Source of the DNA: Deuterostichococcus epilithicus
Taxonomy: Eukaryota; Chlorophyta; Trebouxiophyceae; Prasiolales; Stichococcaceae
Length of the DNA: 64,000 bases
Reading direction: 5' to 3'
NCBI GenBank assembly: GCA_033439295.1
Contig: JAVTLE010000014.1
Span: 434,001-498,000 of the forward strand
Shown here: positions 38,401 through 50,400 of the stretch, piece by piece
Numbering within the stretch: the first letter of the stretch is position 1
Layout of the letters: each line of letters opens with the position of its first letter
Made by a program: the position numbers and the translations under genes
Notes under the pieces: generated by a model
Seen by the model: the letters and a program-made list of their open reading frames with translations, nothing else
Database searches by the model: none
What the model was told of the DNA's origin: nothing

Positions 38401-41400
38401 GCACGGTGGGGCGCCTGCGGTGCGAGGCTGCAGAGCTGCAAGTGCGGCTGCGCCTGCATGTGCAGAGCAGGCGCGCAACACGTTATTGGCATTCGCCAAC
38501 ATGCCTGGGCAGGACTGCATTATGCTGTGGCGTTGACAGTGCGCCCCCGCTGCACAGCGGCAGGCCAAGGCGTCCCTGGGCACTGCACGGACACGACACC
38601 ACACCCGAGACCCGGGTGGTGTCCTTGTTCTGGCGTTTCCATCCCTGGTCCATGGCTGTCGCTGTGTTGCCAACGTCCAGCATTGCCACGTCATGCCAAA
38701 ATAGGACCTGCAAGAGGTTGCCTAGCGGCCCTCAAACGCGCTTGCATCCAACCATGCGCACGTGGCAACAGTCAAGCTGGCTGACCGGTCCATCGATTAC
38801 TTCAAGTAAGCCAGCATGGCAGGCCGGAACCTTCCAAGAAGTCCTCCGGCGAGAGGCCTACATTGTGACTGCCAGCCCCTGAACCCAAGCACACCTGATC
38901 CGTACCGCTGGCCGGCCCCAAACTGCTCTCACACTGCGCAGGCGGTGCTCTGGCAGGCGATGCCGCGTGGCGCGCCCGCTGGCAGCCGCCGCTACTGGCG
39001 GCGCTGACCGGAGGCTTCCCGTCTGCAGCTGGCCCCCCCGCCAGAAGCCGCAGCACAGCCTCGGCCACGGCCCCAGGGCCGCCCGCCGGCACCGATGAGT
39101 CTCCGTCTTCAACGGCAGCACCACCCGCGGCAGGCGCAGGGCCTTGTGCGCCGCCCGTCGGGGCATCATCCGCAGGCGTCAGCTGGCCGCCGGGCTGTGG
39201 ACACTCGGAGGCGGCGACGCTGCTGCGGGGCCATTCGTCCACATATGCGCTGCCGCCGGCGCTGCGGCTGGACCCAAGCAGCCTGGCGCTGCTCGTGGGG
39301 GCGCTGCTGGCGCTGCCAGACGCCAGCATGCAGGTGCGAACGATGTCCCTGACGAGGTTCAGAGCTCTTGAGAGCGTGTAGAGCGTGTTGAGCAATGCTG
39401 GGACGGGCGGCCTGGCGCTGCACGTGGGCGCGCCGCTGAAGCTGCCAGGCGCCAGCGCGCAGGTGCGAGCCAAAACACCTCTGACATGGTATGAGCCTGT
39501 GAAAGCCGGGGTTGTGCTGGACTCGGCAGGCTGGCGCTGTGCTGCGGCTGTCTGATGCGAGTGTGCAGGCAACACCCTTGAGCAGTGCAGCGCTTCGAGG
39601 GAGTGAGACGAAGGTGCTGAGGGCACCCGAAGCCAAATGCACAATATCTACAACTGTTCTGCTCAGCGCGGTGCTGAGCAACCTAGCAAAGCTTTGCTCA
39701 GAAAGAGCTGCAGACGGCCTTTGTGCAGTGTGTAAACAGCTATGTGGTTTCAGGATGTTTGCATACCCTACGATTTACTAGGCCTTGCAGGCGTGGCGTA
39801 GCGCAGTGGCAGGGTCCTCCGCCGCTTTCTGATCCCGATGACTCTTGCTGAGCAAAGGGGGGCATGCAGTCGGCAAGCTTCCCACAGCTGCTGCCCCGTT
39901 CGGGGAGCAGCATTGTCCAGAGCTGATTGAGCGGGCACATGTCCCTGCAGCTTGCGATGGCTGCAATGACATGACTCCCTGATTCAGCCCTGAACCGGCC
40001 ATGGCCCGCCGATTGGGGATTCCTAGATCACACACTGTTCTTTCTTGCGCACACTCACTGCTGTGTGCCTCAGCAGGTGCCGGCGCTGCTGGCGGTGCTG
40101 AAGGTGGGGCGCGCACAGGGCCTGATCGACGACCTAGACGACATCGTGTCCGGCTTTGGGGGCGGCTCCAGCGGCAGCATCAGCAGCGACGGCGCCGGCG
40201 GAAGCGTCAGCCCAGACGCCGCCGGCGTGGCGCATCGCACCGCCAAACGTGGCGCCGGCAGCGGCGCATCAGACCAAGGCGGCGGCGGCGGCGGCGGGGT
40301 GCGGGTGCCGTTCGCTTTGCTGGCGGCGGCGGTGGGCAGTCGGCGGGAGGGCGTGCGAGTGGACGCGCTGCAGCTCATCTGCACCAACCCTCGCACCTCG
40401 TCGCTGCCAGGTGGGAGCAGGGTCTGCGGTTCTGGGGTGTTCACCGCCAGGCGTATGGTTGCGGCGACACCTATGAGGAGGTTGAGTGCAGGGGCACCGG
40501 CACGGCGAGGCGATTAAGGCGCCGTAAGCCTGACATGAGCGGACACGCAGCTTTGTGCATGGCACGAACGATGCAATGCACAGGCACAAGCTCATCAGCT
40601 CGCACATGCGAGAGGAAGGTCTTGCCCAGGGCATTTGCAAGCGTGTTGCAGAGACTCTGCGGGGTACCATTAGGCAGTTGCGATGGACAGCCCGGCACAG
40701 TCGGTGTCTACACTTGCTTGCAGCCAGCTGAGACGCACTGTAGACGATGACGTATAGTGAATCTCAGATGGCTCAAGTAGGTGTGAACAGCGAATATCCA
40801 CACGCTAGAGCATTCATACACGAAGAAGCTGGCTCAAGCACGCCTCTGCCGTTGCTTCGGCTGCTGCATGCCTGTCCAGGCACCAGCGTACCAGGCTGCA
40901 CCGTCAAAGGGTTGCCACGCCTCAAAACCCGCTCCGCGCATTGCGGCAAGTCATGCTCCATAATCATGCCCCAAATGCGCAGGCGAAGCCGAGCTGCGGC
41001 TGATGCGCCTGGCGGTCGGTCTGGCCTTCCGCGCCACATCCCGCTCGCTGCACAACAAGTGGCGCGGCCTGGCCTCCCACTTCCTCACGCGGCTGCGGGT
41101 GGCGGCGGCGGCGGCGGCCCACCGCGCTGCCACGCAGGCGCGCGGCGGCGGCTTTGGGCGGCACGGCGGCGGCGGCGGCGGAGAAGTAGACCCTGAGAAG
41201 GACGCCGCAGGTGATGTCTCGCTGTGACAGTTTTCGAGTCGAGGACGATGTGTCTGGCAAATGTGCCTCGTGGCCATGCAAAGCTGGAAGGCAAGGCGCT
41301 CGTGTTTTAAAGAGACGCTGCGGCAAGCATCAGACTTGCAGCCTGTATAATCCGTCCCGGATCTCTCGATCTCCTGTCAAATCAGGGTCGGTTGGCGCAG

Positions 41401-44400
41401 TAGTGCTGGGCGAGCCGCCATGCTTCTCACCCGGAACCTCACCAGCAAGCGGCAGACAGCATTTCGAATTGCCTTGCACTGTCTCTCGTGGCAGCTGAGC
41501 CCGCCGCAGAACTGGTCGATGATAAACCCACCAGTACTGGCTATCTGAAATCAGCTAGAATCGCCTTCCTGGCCCCCTACAGCAGGACACATATCCAGGT
41601 ACTGTTCGGTACGGCTTCGATTGGTTCTGCGCCAAGCTGCGAGAATTTGGTGCCACAGTGGCGGCCGCCGCACCCCGTGTTGCTCACGAAACTCGCTGCA
41701 CCATCTGCTGCAGGTACATGCCAGGCTGCTGGGGCCTCTGCTCCCTTATCACAGCAGTCCTGCAAGGGCAGACGCATGCGTACGGTGGCTGACGGCAGCG
41801 GACACCGCGTTGCGGCACATGTGTTCTGCCCGTTCACGACGGCACCTCCCAACGACTGTGCTGTCACCAAGATATTTTGCCCTCCTCCATCCTACCACAG
41901 GCCTCGAGAGAGCGGGTGCGTTCCTGCGGTGGCTGACGGCCGCCATTGCCGCGTCGCTGCACCCGGGCGCGCCGCACGCCCGGCAGCAGGCGGCACTGGA
42001 GCTGACCACCATGCTGCTGGACGTCTGGGACGACCAGGTAACAAGCTTCAAAGGCATGTTGCAGGGGTTGGCTCGTTGCCCGCTGGCACTAGCCAAAGCT
42101 GTGGTTTCCAATGGCACTGTGGGCAGTCCATCTGCAGCCCTGGCAGGCCTGAGAACAGCGCCGTCATGGACTGCCGCTGTCGTGCAGGTGCCTCTGAACC
42201 TGACCACGCCTCGGACTTATGCAGCTGTCTAAGGCGTAGTTAGGTCGCAGTAGTACCGTGACTGCAGTGGGACAATACCATATGCACCGGCACCCGAAAC
42301 CTTGAGGAACCCGACCAGCACAGTCGCTCATGATGGTGCCCCACCTGTATCCGCGAGCGTACCCATAGTTGGCGCTGAAGCTCTGCCTCTGCGGCATTCC
42401 TGCTCATGGGATTGCGTAGTTGACAGGCGGGCCTTGCGCATGCTGCACGTCCCTAGGCGGTGTTGTCTCGGGGTGCAGCGCTGTTTGCGGCTCTACCAGC
42501 TCCGCAGCCTTGGTTCTCCTTGGTGCCGCTTTGATGCCAGCCAACAGCAGCACTCCTGACACCGCTGAAGCGCGGGCTGCATCCTTTCTCAAATGTCTCT
42601 GTCACCTCATGTGGCCACCCTATAGCAGAACTGGCACTGGCACATGTGGCACGACCGGCCGCGCCTGCCAGGCCCGGCAGCCAAGGGCCTGCATCTGTGC
42701 GCAGCGTCAGCAGCGGGTTCTAGGCTCGGCATGTCACACGCTTGTGGGGCTGCGCACCATCACATTCTGCGGCGCCATGGGCGCTGACTCCGCGACGCCT
42801 GCACAAGGCAGTCGGGCACACTGTGCTGACTACAAGCTCCTGTTGCAGGCGTCGGCAGGCACTGCCGGCGGCAACCCTGCGGCCACGGCTTCCGACTCGC
42901 ACCCGCCGCTGCGTGCCGCCACCGGCGCGACACGGTCCATGGCCCGCGGCCTGAAGGCGGGGCGGCCAGCCTCGGGCGCGGCACTGGCGGCGCTGGCCCC
43001 GGACAAAGTCTTTGCTCCGGGCTTCCTGGGTCCCAGCATGGTGCAAGTGCTGCTGGGTGAGGGCTGCTGTTCCTCTAGAAGGAAGTTTTTTCTCTCACTG
43101 CTATTGATGTCCTGGTGCGTGCGATTGCAGCTTCAGGTGCTGGCCAAATGCAGGGTTGATGCTGTTGGTGACTGCCATGGCACGACAGGTGCTTGGGCGT
43201 AGAGGGGTTGCCGCCTCTTCGTACTGGCATATGACGTGCCATGGCAGATCGGTTTGCAAAGCCCGGCAATGTACAGGCTGTGCTGCATCTAGCCGCATGT
43301 GCGCTGCCGCGTCTGCAAGGCACGCGGCATGGCAGCGCTTCCCACACCCTCCGGCGGCTGGAGGGCCAGGCCTTGCATGCTTCCACAGTCGCTGCCTGTT
43401 TCTGCATTGCAGGCATGCTGACGGACAGCTGGGAACGGCTGCGGGAGTCTGCCGCCGGCGTGCTTGCGCGGCTGCCCACGCCGCTGCCGGGGCTGGAGTC
43501 ACCCAGCCAGGTGCACTGGCACTTCGACTGCAACGCTCGGCGCTGTCCATAACTCTCCACGGATCGCTGAGGCCAGGGACAGTCAGCCTGGACCAAGCAT
43601 GTTGCACTTTTCTATGCAGCTGGAGCGATAGCGCACAAAACTCCCGTCGCAGATGGACGCAGGACATGAGCAGCATTCGGACAGCGTGGTTGCGGCTGTG
43701 TGCTGTGACAGCTCATCTGCAAGCGTTGCCCTGGTGATCGGACATCTGCAGGATCTTCCCTTCTGCCTAGACGCCTTCAAATTGCAAACCCAGGTGGACA
43801 TGCTGGCAGCTGCCGCCTTACGGCTGCTGGCCAGCCCTCGACCCCGCGACAGTGATGGCGGCGCCCGCATCCTGGCGCTGCTCGCCCAAAAGTACGTCCT
43901 GGGGCTCGGCTGGGGGCTGCGACCCGAGACGCGTCCTCATGGCGACGATGCTGCAAGCGCGAGCTGCGGCGGCACGGGCGGCAGTGGGCATCAGGAATAC
44001 GGGAGCGGGATGCCGTCTGACAAACTGGTGGCAGGCGTCGCATTCCTGGACGCCCTGTGCGACCAGCTACAGGTAGGAGGTTCTCGCAGTCTCGAGCCTC
44101 ACTCTGAGTTGCAGCGGGCCTGCAAACCACGACTTATGCCGCGGTGACATGCGCAGAGGCATGATGGGAGGTGGCTTTGAGCCTGCCACTGCTGGCGGGT
44201 TAGCGGACGCAAACGTGCACCATATGTTCCTACTTGGCAAACTGAGCTGAGGGTGTAGGTGCTGCTGTGGGGAGGTGCACTTCGCAAGGGCTGACCAGCG
44301 TGCCCTGGCGTCAGATAGGTGCCAGAGCATGCACAGCCATTTCGCAGGAACCACCACAGCTGCATGAGTCGTTGCCTCGGTGTCTGCCAATTGAGCTGAT

Positions 44401-47400
44401 TTCAATTAGCACCTCTCATCTCACATCCAGATGCATCTTGGGCTGGAAGTACTGCTGCCAAAGTACTGAACCCTGCCGCCTTCACCCACTGCGTTCTGGG
44501 CCGCAGGTCGCCTTGGCCCCGTCTTGTGTTTGAGGTTTTGCTGGACTGCGGCCAAACGAACCGAAAGCGAACTTGCCGTCTGCACACAGGCGGATGTGGA
44601 GGCGGGACGGCACGACGTCGCCGCAGCAGCACGCCGCAGCCTGGCGCACGGGCCGCTGCTGGCCGTACGCAATATTGCGGATGCATTCCCCTGGAGAGGC
44701 GCGCAACATTCACTCCAGCTGCCTCCAAACTTTTGTTTGACTCTTTTTCACGATATTGTCTGAGCACCTCAAGCTGTCGTGCAGCTCGTTGGAGCGATGG
44801 CAGGCATCGTGCGACGTGCTGCACGCTGCCTTCCGGCGCGGCAGCCCGGCACCGCAGGTTGCAAAAGGTGTTTCGCCATTGCGATGGCTTGCGGTCACTC
44901 GTCTCATGCAGAGGTGGAGGCGGATGCAGCGGCCAAGCCGGCGGCGCAGGCGCTGCTGGCCCGGCTGGCGAGGCTGGCCATGGAGGCAGCACGGCTGGCG
45001 CTGCCGGCGCTCGCGCGGCCGCAGACCGCCAACACGAGTGCGACTCCGAAGGTTTAGGGTTTAGCTCTGTTTCACTGCTGGCCTCGGCCCTCCGCATTGA
45101 CGTGGCCGCCTGTGCTCATGTCGGCGGCTGTGGGCGTCGTCAGCTGTGGTGCCGACTTGCCCAGTCTGGCGCATGTACCATGTCGCGTCAGCAGGGTGGC
45201 TGCAGCATGGCAGCGCGCAGCCTCCTTGCTTGGCCCGCGTGCCCATGCTGATGGACCCAGCATGACTTGCAAGCCTGGCAATCGAGCTTGCAATCCCCCT
45301 TGAAGCATCCCCCGTGAACGTCCTGCAGCCGCAGAGGATGTGCTGGGAGAAGAGGATGACGAGATGGAGGACGCCGCTGGGCCGGAGGGTGCGGCGCCCA
45401 GCGACAGCGGCAGCGAGGCAGGGTCAGCCAGGTGGGCCATGGCTCCTTACCCTCCAAGCTCACGCTGTGCTGGCGACAAGTGGCGAGGCTGGGTCTGCAG
45501 GCCAGCGACAGCGGCCAGTGTCAGTGGCAGCTGACGGCCAGTGTTGCAGCAAATCACCGGTTATGTTAGACCGGACCCGCTCCCTGACCGTGCGACTGGG
45601 CTCATCGTGCGCTGCAGGCGGGCTGGCGGCGAGGTGGCGTCCCCAATGTGGCCAAAAACACAAACAACCCTCGACTCACTGCAAATGTGTGCCTTTGATA
45701 TATGACGTAGGCGGGCAGGCGGCGAGCTGGCGCCCGCGGCGCAGCTGGTGCAGACCGCCAGCTGGCTGACGATGAAGGAGGCTGCGCTGCTGACCGGCAC
45801 CCTGGCGCGAGCGCTGCCGACGCCCAGTGAGTGTGTTCATTCGGGTCTCCTTGCTTGGGGCAACCAGCCTGGCGCCCAGCGATTTTTCCTTCTGAGACAT
45901 CGGGCAGCGATCCTCCCAAACACTCAAGTTCCGGACTGCGAGCTCAGCCAGCTCGGCTGCCCGGGTCGGGGCCAAGCCTTTTTTGGTGATCCACCAGGAC
46001 AGCACTGGATTATCTGGCGGATCTAGCGTTAACTGCCAGACATCGGCGCAGAGTGGCATGCATTTCATCAGCGCAACCCCCGGGAGCTGCGCCCCGGGTG
46101 CGCAGCTGTCAAACACATCCACACCGGCGATGTCTTTCAGTGGAGGTCGAGTGCCTGGTGCGGCTTCATGCGCACCCGCCAGTTGGCCTACTGGAGGCTT
46201 TTGCATGGACTGCAGCGATGTGTGTGCTCGCCAAGGCTGATGATCAGCGCACAATTTCCCGCTCTAGAAGGCTGCCCAGGCCGGCATCAAATGGCCTTGC
46301 CGCTGCAGACCTGATTTGTCCCTTCGGATCAGGTATGGTGCCAGCAACACTGGCACCCTGCTTTTCGCCACCCGGCCTTCATTGCTTCCACCTAGCAGGC
46401 TAGCGGAAGTGGATACTCGTAATCTGAAGCAGCCGGGGGTGAGAGGTTGCTGTCTACAAAGTCTCGCAAGGATGCGAGCTGCAGCAGGTTTCCCATATCA
46501 TTGTTCTTGCTTTTGACATGCGGCCAGATGGACGCCCTGAAGAAGCAGCTCATGGCGCTGAGCTCCTGACAGACCTTGCCTACTGCATTGTTGCATCGTT
46601 GCTGCTGTGCGCCGGAGGCACGTTGTTCGACATGGATGCCTCGAGCGTCTGGGGGCGCAGCTGCTGAGCATGATCACGGTTCTGGACCCCGAAAGAACCT
46701 GATCCCGGTTCAATGCTCTATCGTGCACTTCATCAATTGTGCACTTCAGGCTTGCTGCTGTATGGATGAGCCCTGGAGCGGCCCGGGCGCAACTGCTGGA
46801 GCGATGACGGCGCAGGCAACCTTGCGCATTCTTCCCTGGGGGTTTTTGAACTCAATGGTGCTGTTTTTTCCAGGCATGCTCCTTGGCAAGGAGGCCCTGC
46901 AGCAGCTGGGGACGCAGCTGCTGGGCGCGATGACGGCGCTGAAGCACAACGGCGCGATCGAGAAGGCGCAGGCCGGCTTCCACGCCCTGTGCTCCAGGCA
47001 AGGACGTCGTCTGAGAGGGGCAAATTGCCATCAGATTCGAGCAGTGCGGTTGACGCATGTTCGCACAGAACGCCACACCTTGGAGCGCTGCTGAGCCTCC
47101 TCAGTCTCTGGGCAGCACCAGATGCTGGGCACCCGCTTCTGCCTGCCAATGAGCAGATTCCATGTAGAGGCCCCCTCGCCCCGAGTGACCATCAGTGTCC
47201 TGGTGGCAGGCGGCTGTTACTGCCGAGCGGGCGTGTTGATGCGGGCAGTACATCTCAGCTCTTCACACCCTAGAACTTCAGCTGTGTTTTTCCGACTGCT
47301 GACTGCATTGCGTGGCGTGTGGCATGTGGACTCCACCGCTTCCTGACAGCTTGCAGGCGTGTGGCTGGCCCCACAGCCACTCCATGCCCCAACGCCACTC

Positions 47401-50400
47401 CCGCTGCACGCCGCGAACGGGCCGCCGCGCAGCGTCTGCAGCATGGCAGGGAGTGTCGCTGCCGGTGCTCTCTTGGACGGCACTTCTTCCACAGCTTCCT
47501 GCATCCTGCTGCCTGCAGGCTGCTGCTGGAGCCGGACCCCGCGTTGGCGGCGCTGCCGAGCGCCTGGCTTGGCGAGCTACTGGACGCCGCAGCCGCGCCG
47601 CGGCAGACGGTGGACGACGTCATACGGCGCTCCGCCGGCAGCCCCTTCGCCGTCACCGCCATCCTGCTGGCGGAGCCGGCGCAGCAGACCCATAAGGTTT
47701 CTTGAGCACAATGGCCGGAGGCACAGGCGATGAGCATGTTGGAGGCATGCTGGTGTCGAGGATCCATCAGCCCGTGTGCCAAGCCGCAGCGGTGGCGCGT
47801 GTGTGCGGCAGTCAGGCCAGGACTGCAGAGGCGTATCGCCTCTGCCTTGTGCGCCTGTCCTTGGCCGAGAGCCCGCTCCTGTCCCCACACTTGCAACTGC
47901 CCAGCGGCACATGCATAGTCTGGGGTCTGCTGCGTCTTTCGGACCAGCGACATGCTCAAACCAGAGGCCGGCTGCAGGCTCTCGCTTTCCTTGTCAGTGT
48001 GCGATGCCCACTCAAGGCCTCAGACCGGGCGACACCATGCTTTTCTCATCCCTAAACCTGCCAATTGAAATGGCTTACTTCTGTCGCTGTGCTGTGACTG
48101 CGACGCACAGGTGTTGCTGACGACCGGGCTGCGGCGGCTGCTGGCTGATGCTTGTTCGTTCTGTTGCTGTGTCGCACAGGCGCTGCTGACGACCGGGCTG
48201 CGGCGGCTGCTGGCGGTGGCAGGCGACGCCGCCGCGCCAGAGCCCTGGCCGCGGGTGCACGCGCTCAACATGCTGCGCCTGGCCTTCTCCGAGCGGGACC
48301 TCGCCATCGACGGCTCCGCCTTCCTCGCAGAAGGTGACGGTGCCTGGGGATGGCTGCCCATCGAATGCATCGGTTCAAACCTGTTCATCACCTGATGGCC
48401 CGCCAGCCATCCCTTCCTGGTGTACAGTTCCCCCGGCCTGCAATCTGTGGGTCGGCTGAGGTGCCGAGGCAGTCGACTCGGCTGCGACTGCAACCCGCCA
48501 CATTCAGAAGCAACGTACGAAATTCGGCTGCCCCCCGCCGCACAGGCCTGCAGGCTGCGGTGCTGGCGGCGGGCGACGCGCGGTGGGAGGTGCGCAACGC
48601 CGCCAACCTGGCCTTCGCCGCCATGGCCGCCCGCCTGCTGGGCTACAAGAACCTCCTGCCGGTGAGCACGAGTCGAGGTGTTCTGCCCGTCCATCTCTAC
48701 ACGGCATGCCAGGCGCCGCCTTTGTGGCACACAAAGTTTGCTTGCAGTTTTCTATATCATATAAAATATTTTTTGCCGTGCCCAGCGCACGCCTCTACCC
48801 CAGCTGCTGAGCGAGTGCGACAGCATTGCCTGGAGCTGCTGCGGCTGCAAGCACTGGTGCAGGCCTCATCCCGCTCGAGCCGCTGCGAGTGAGAGCATTC
48901 CCGCGGCGCTGGCGCCTGCCTGGTATCAAGCGCAGGCGCAGTCCGGCCCGGTTCGGACCGTTGGCGGCGGACCTGTCCCAGTGGCACCCGCAGCTGCGAG
49001 GCTTCCTCCATTGCTGCGCCATCTGGCTGTAGAGCCGGCTGTTACAAATGTGTCACGGACACTCACACTTCTGTATCGCTTAGGTTTTGTTTTGTTGTGC
49101 GCAGGGCCAACCGGGGCTGTCTGCGACGGACCTGTTCCAGCGGCACCCGGCGGTGCACGGCTTCCTGCTGCGGCAGCTGGAAGAGGCAGCGACGCAGCTG
49201 AAAGCGGGGAGCGCTGCCGCCGGCGGCGTGGACGTGCACCCCAGCCTGCTGCTGGTGCTGGCACTGCTGTCGCGTCTCGGGTGGGTCGCTGGCTGCGACT
49301 GACGCTGGCCTGCTCTCATGAACCCGGGCCAACAAGTGATGCTCAACGAGTCCCGCGCGCTCCCATAGCCAGCTCAACCGGCCGCTCGAACCCCACAGCT
49401 TGCCTTATGGTCGATCTCTCGTGACACTGCCCAGCTGGCGCATGAGTAGCCCTGCGCAACTCCCTCCTGGCCGACTGCGCCAAGTGTCCCGCCTCCCAAA
49501 CAAAGTTGTGCGTGTGTGTTATCTCCAGGCCCTCGTCTGAGGTACGAGCAGCGGCGACGGGCCCGAATGGCGGTGGCATTTCTTCATCTTCCCCCTCGCC
49601 GGCAGACCTCCTGCCGGCGGTTCGCGCCTGCGCCGCGGCGCCGGTGGCTGCGCTGCGGGTCATGGCGNCAAGGGCGGCTGTGGCGCTGCACCCGCCCGGC
49701 GGCGGCGCGGCGGCGCTGCGGCAGCTGCTGGCGGCGCTGCCGGGCGCACCGCCCATCCAGCACCACAATGCGGTGCGGTTCTCCCTTTACAGGACCGGTC
49801 CTGGTGCGCAGCAAGGGCATGAGCGAGGCGCCGGTGCACTGGTTTGGCTCCTCGAGCTGGGAAGCGCGCCCGCTTCTGCAGCCTAGCTAGCGCTCCGTAC
49901 CCGCATTTCAGAGCAGTACATGCGCTCGTTGCGTGGCAAGTTCCCTCTGAGCCTCCGCCGCGACCGCCCCCCGCAGGTGCACGGGCAGCTGCTGCAGGCG
50001 CGGGCGCTGCTGGCAGCGCAGCTGACGGGCGGCTCGCGAGACGGCGATGCGCTCCTCGCCGCGACCGCCCCAGCATTCACGTGCGACCAACCGCACATCT
50101 GTGCAGCTGCTGCTGTGGCCTCGCTGGGCACATTTGACTGAACAAGGCCGTCAGCTCGCGAGCTGGGCTTGCCCTCTGGGCGGCCACCGCAGGCTGCTGG
50201 CGAGCCGCAAGCTGCTGGCGACGCCCGCTCCATGCTGAGGCACTGCGCGGGTCTGTAGCTTCGAAACCTAAACCTAAACCCGAAGGAACGATCCTGGTGT
50301 CCGAGCCCGTCGTGTCCATGCGCACAGATCCGCGCTGTGGCTGACGACGGCGGCCTGCAGCTGCGCTCCCATACGCGTAGAGGCGGTGCGGCTTCTGCGG

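Noticed and set aside
50267-50283. Internal telomere or chromosome-end fusion
   Set aside because: Only two to three units are present, inside an intron of a continuous gene, which is too short for a telomere remnant.
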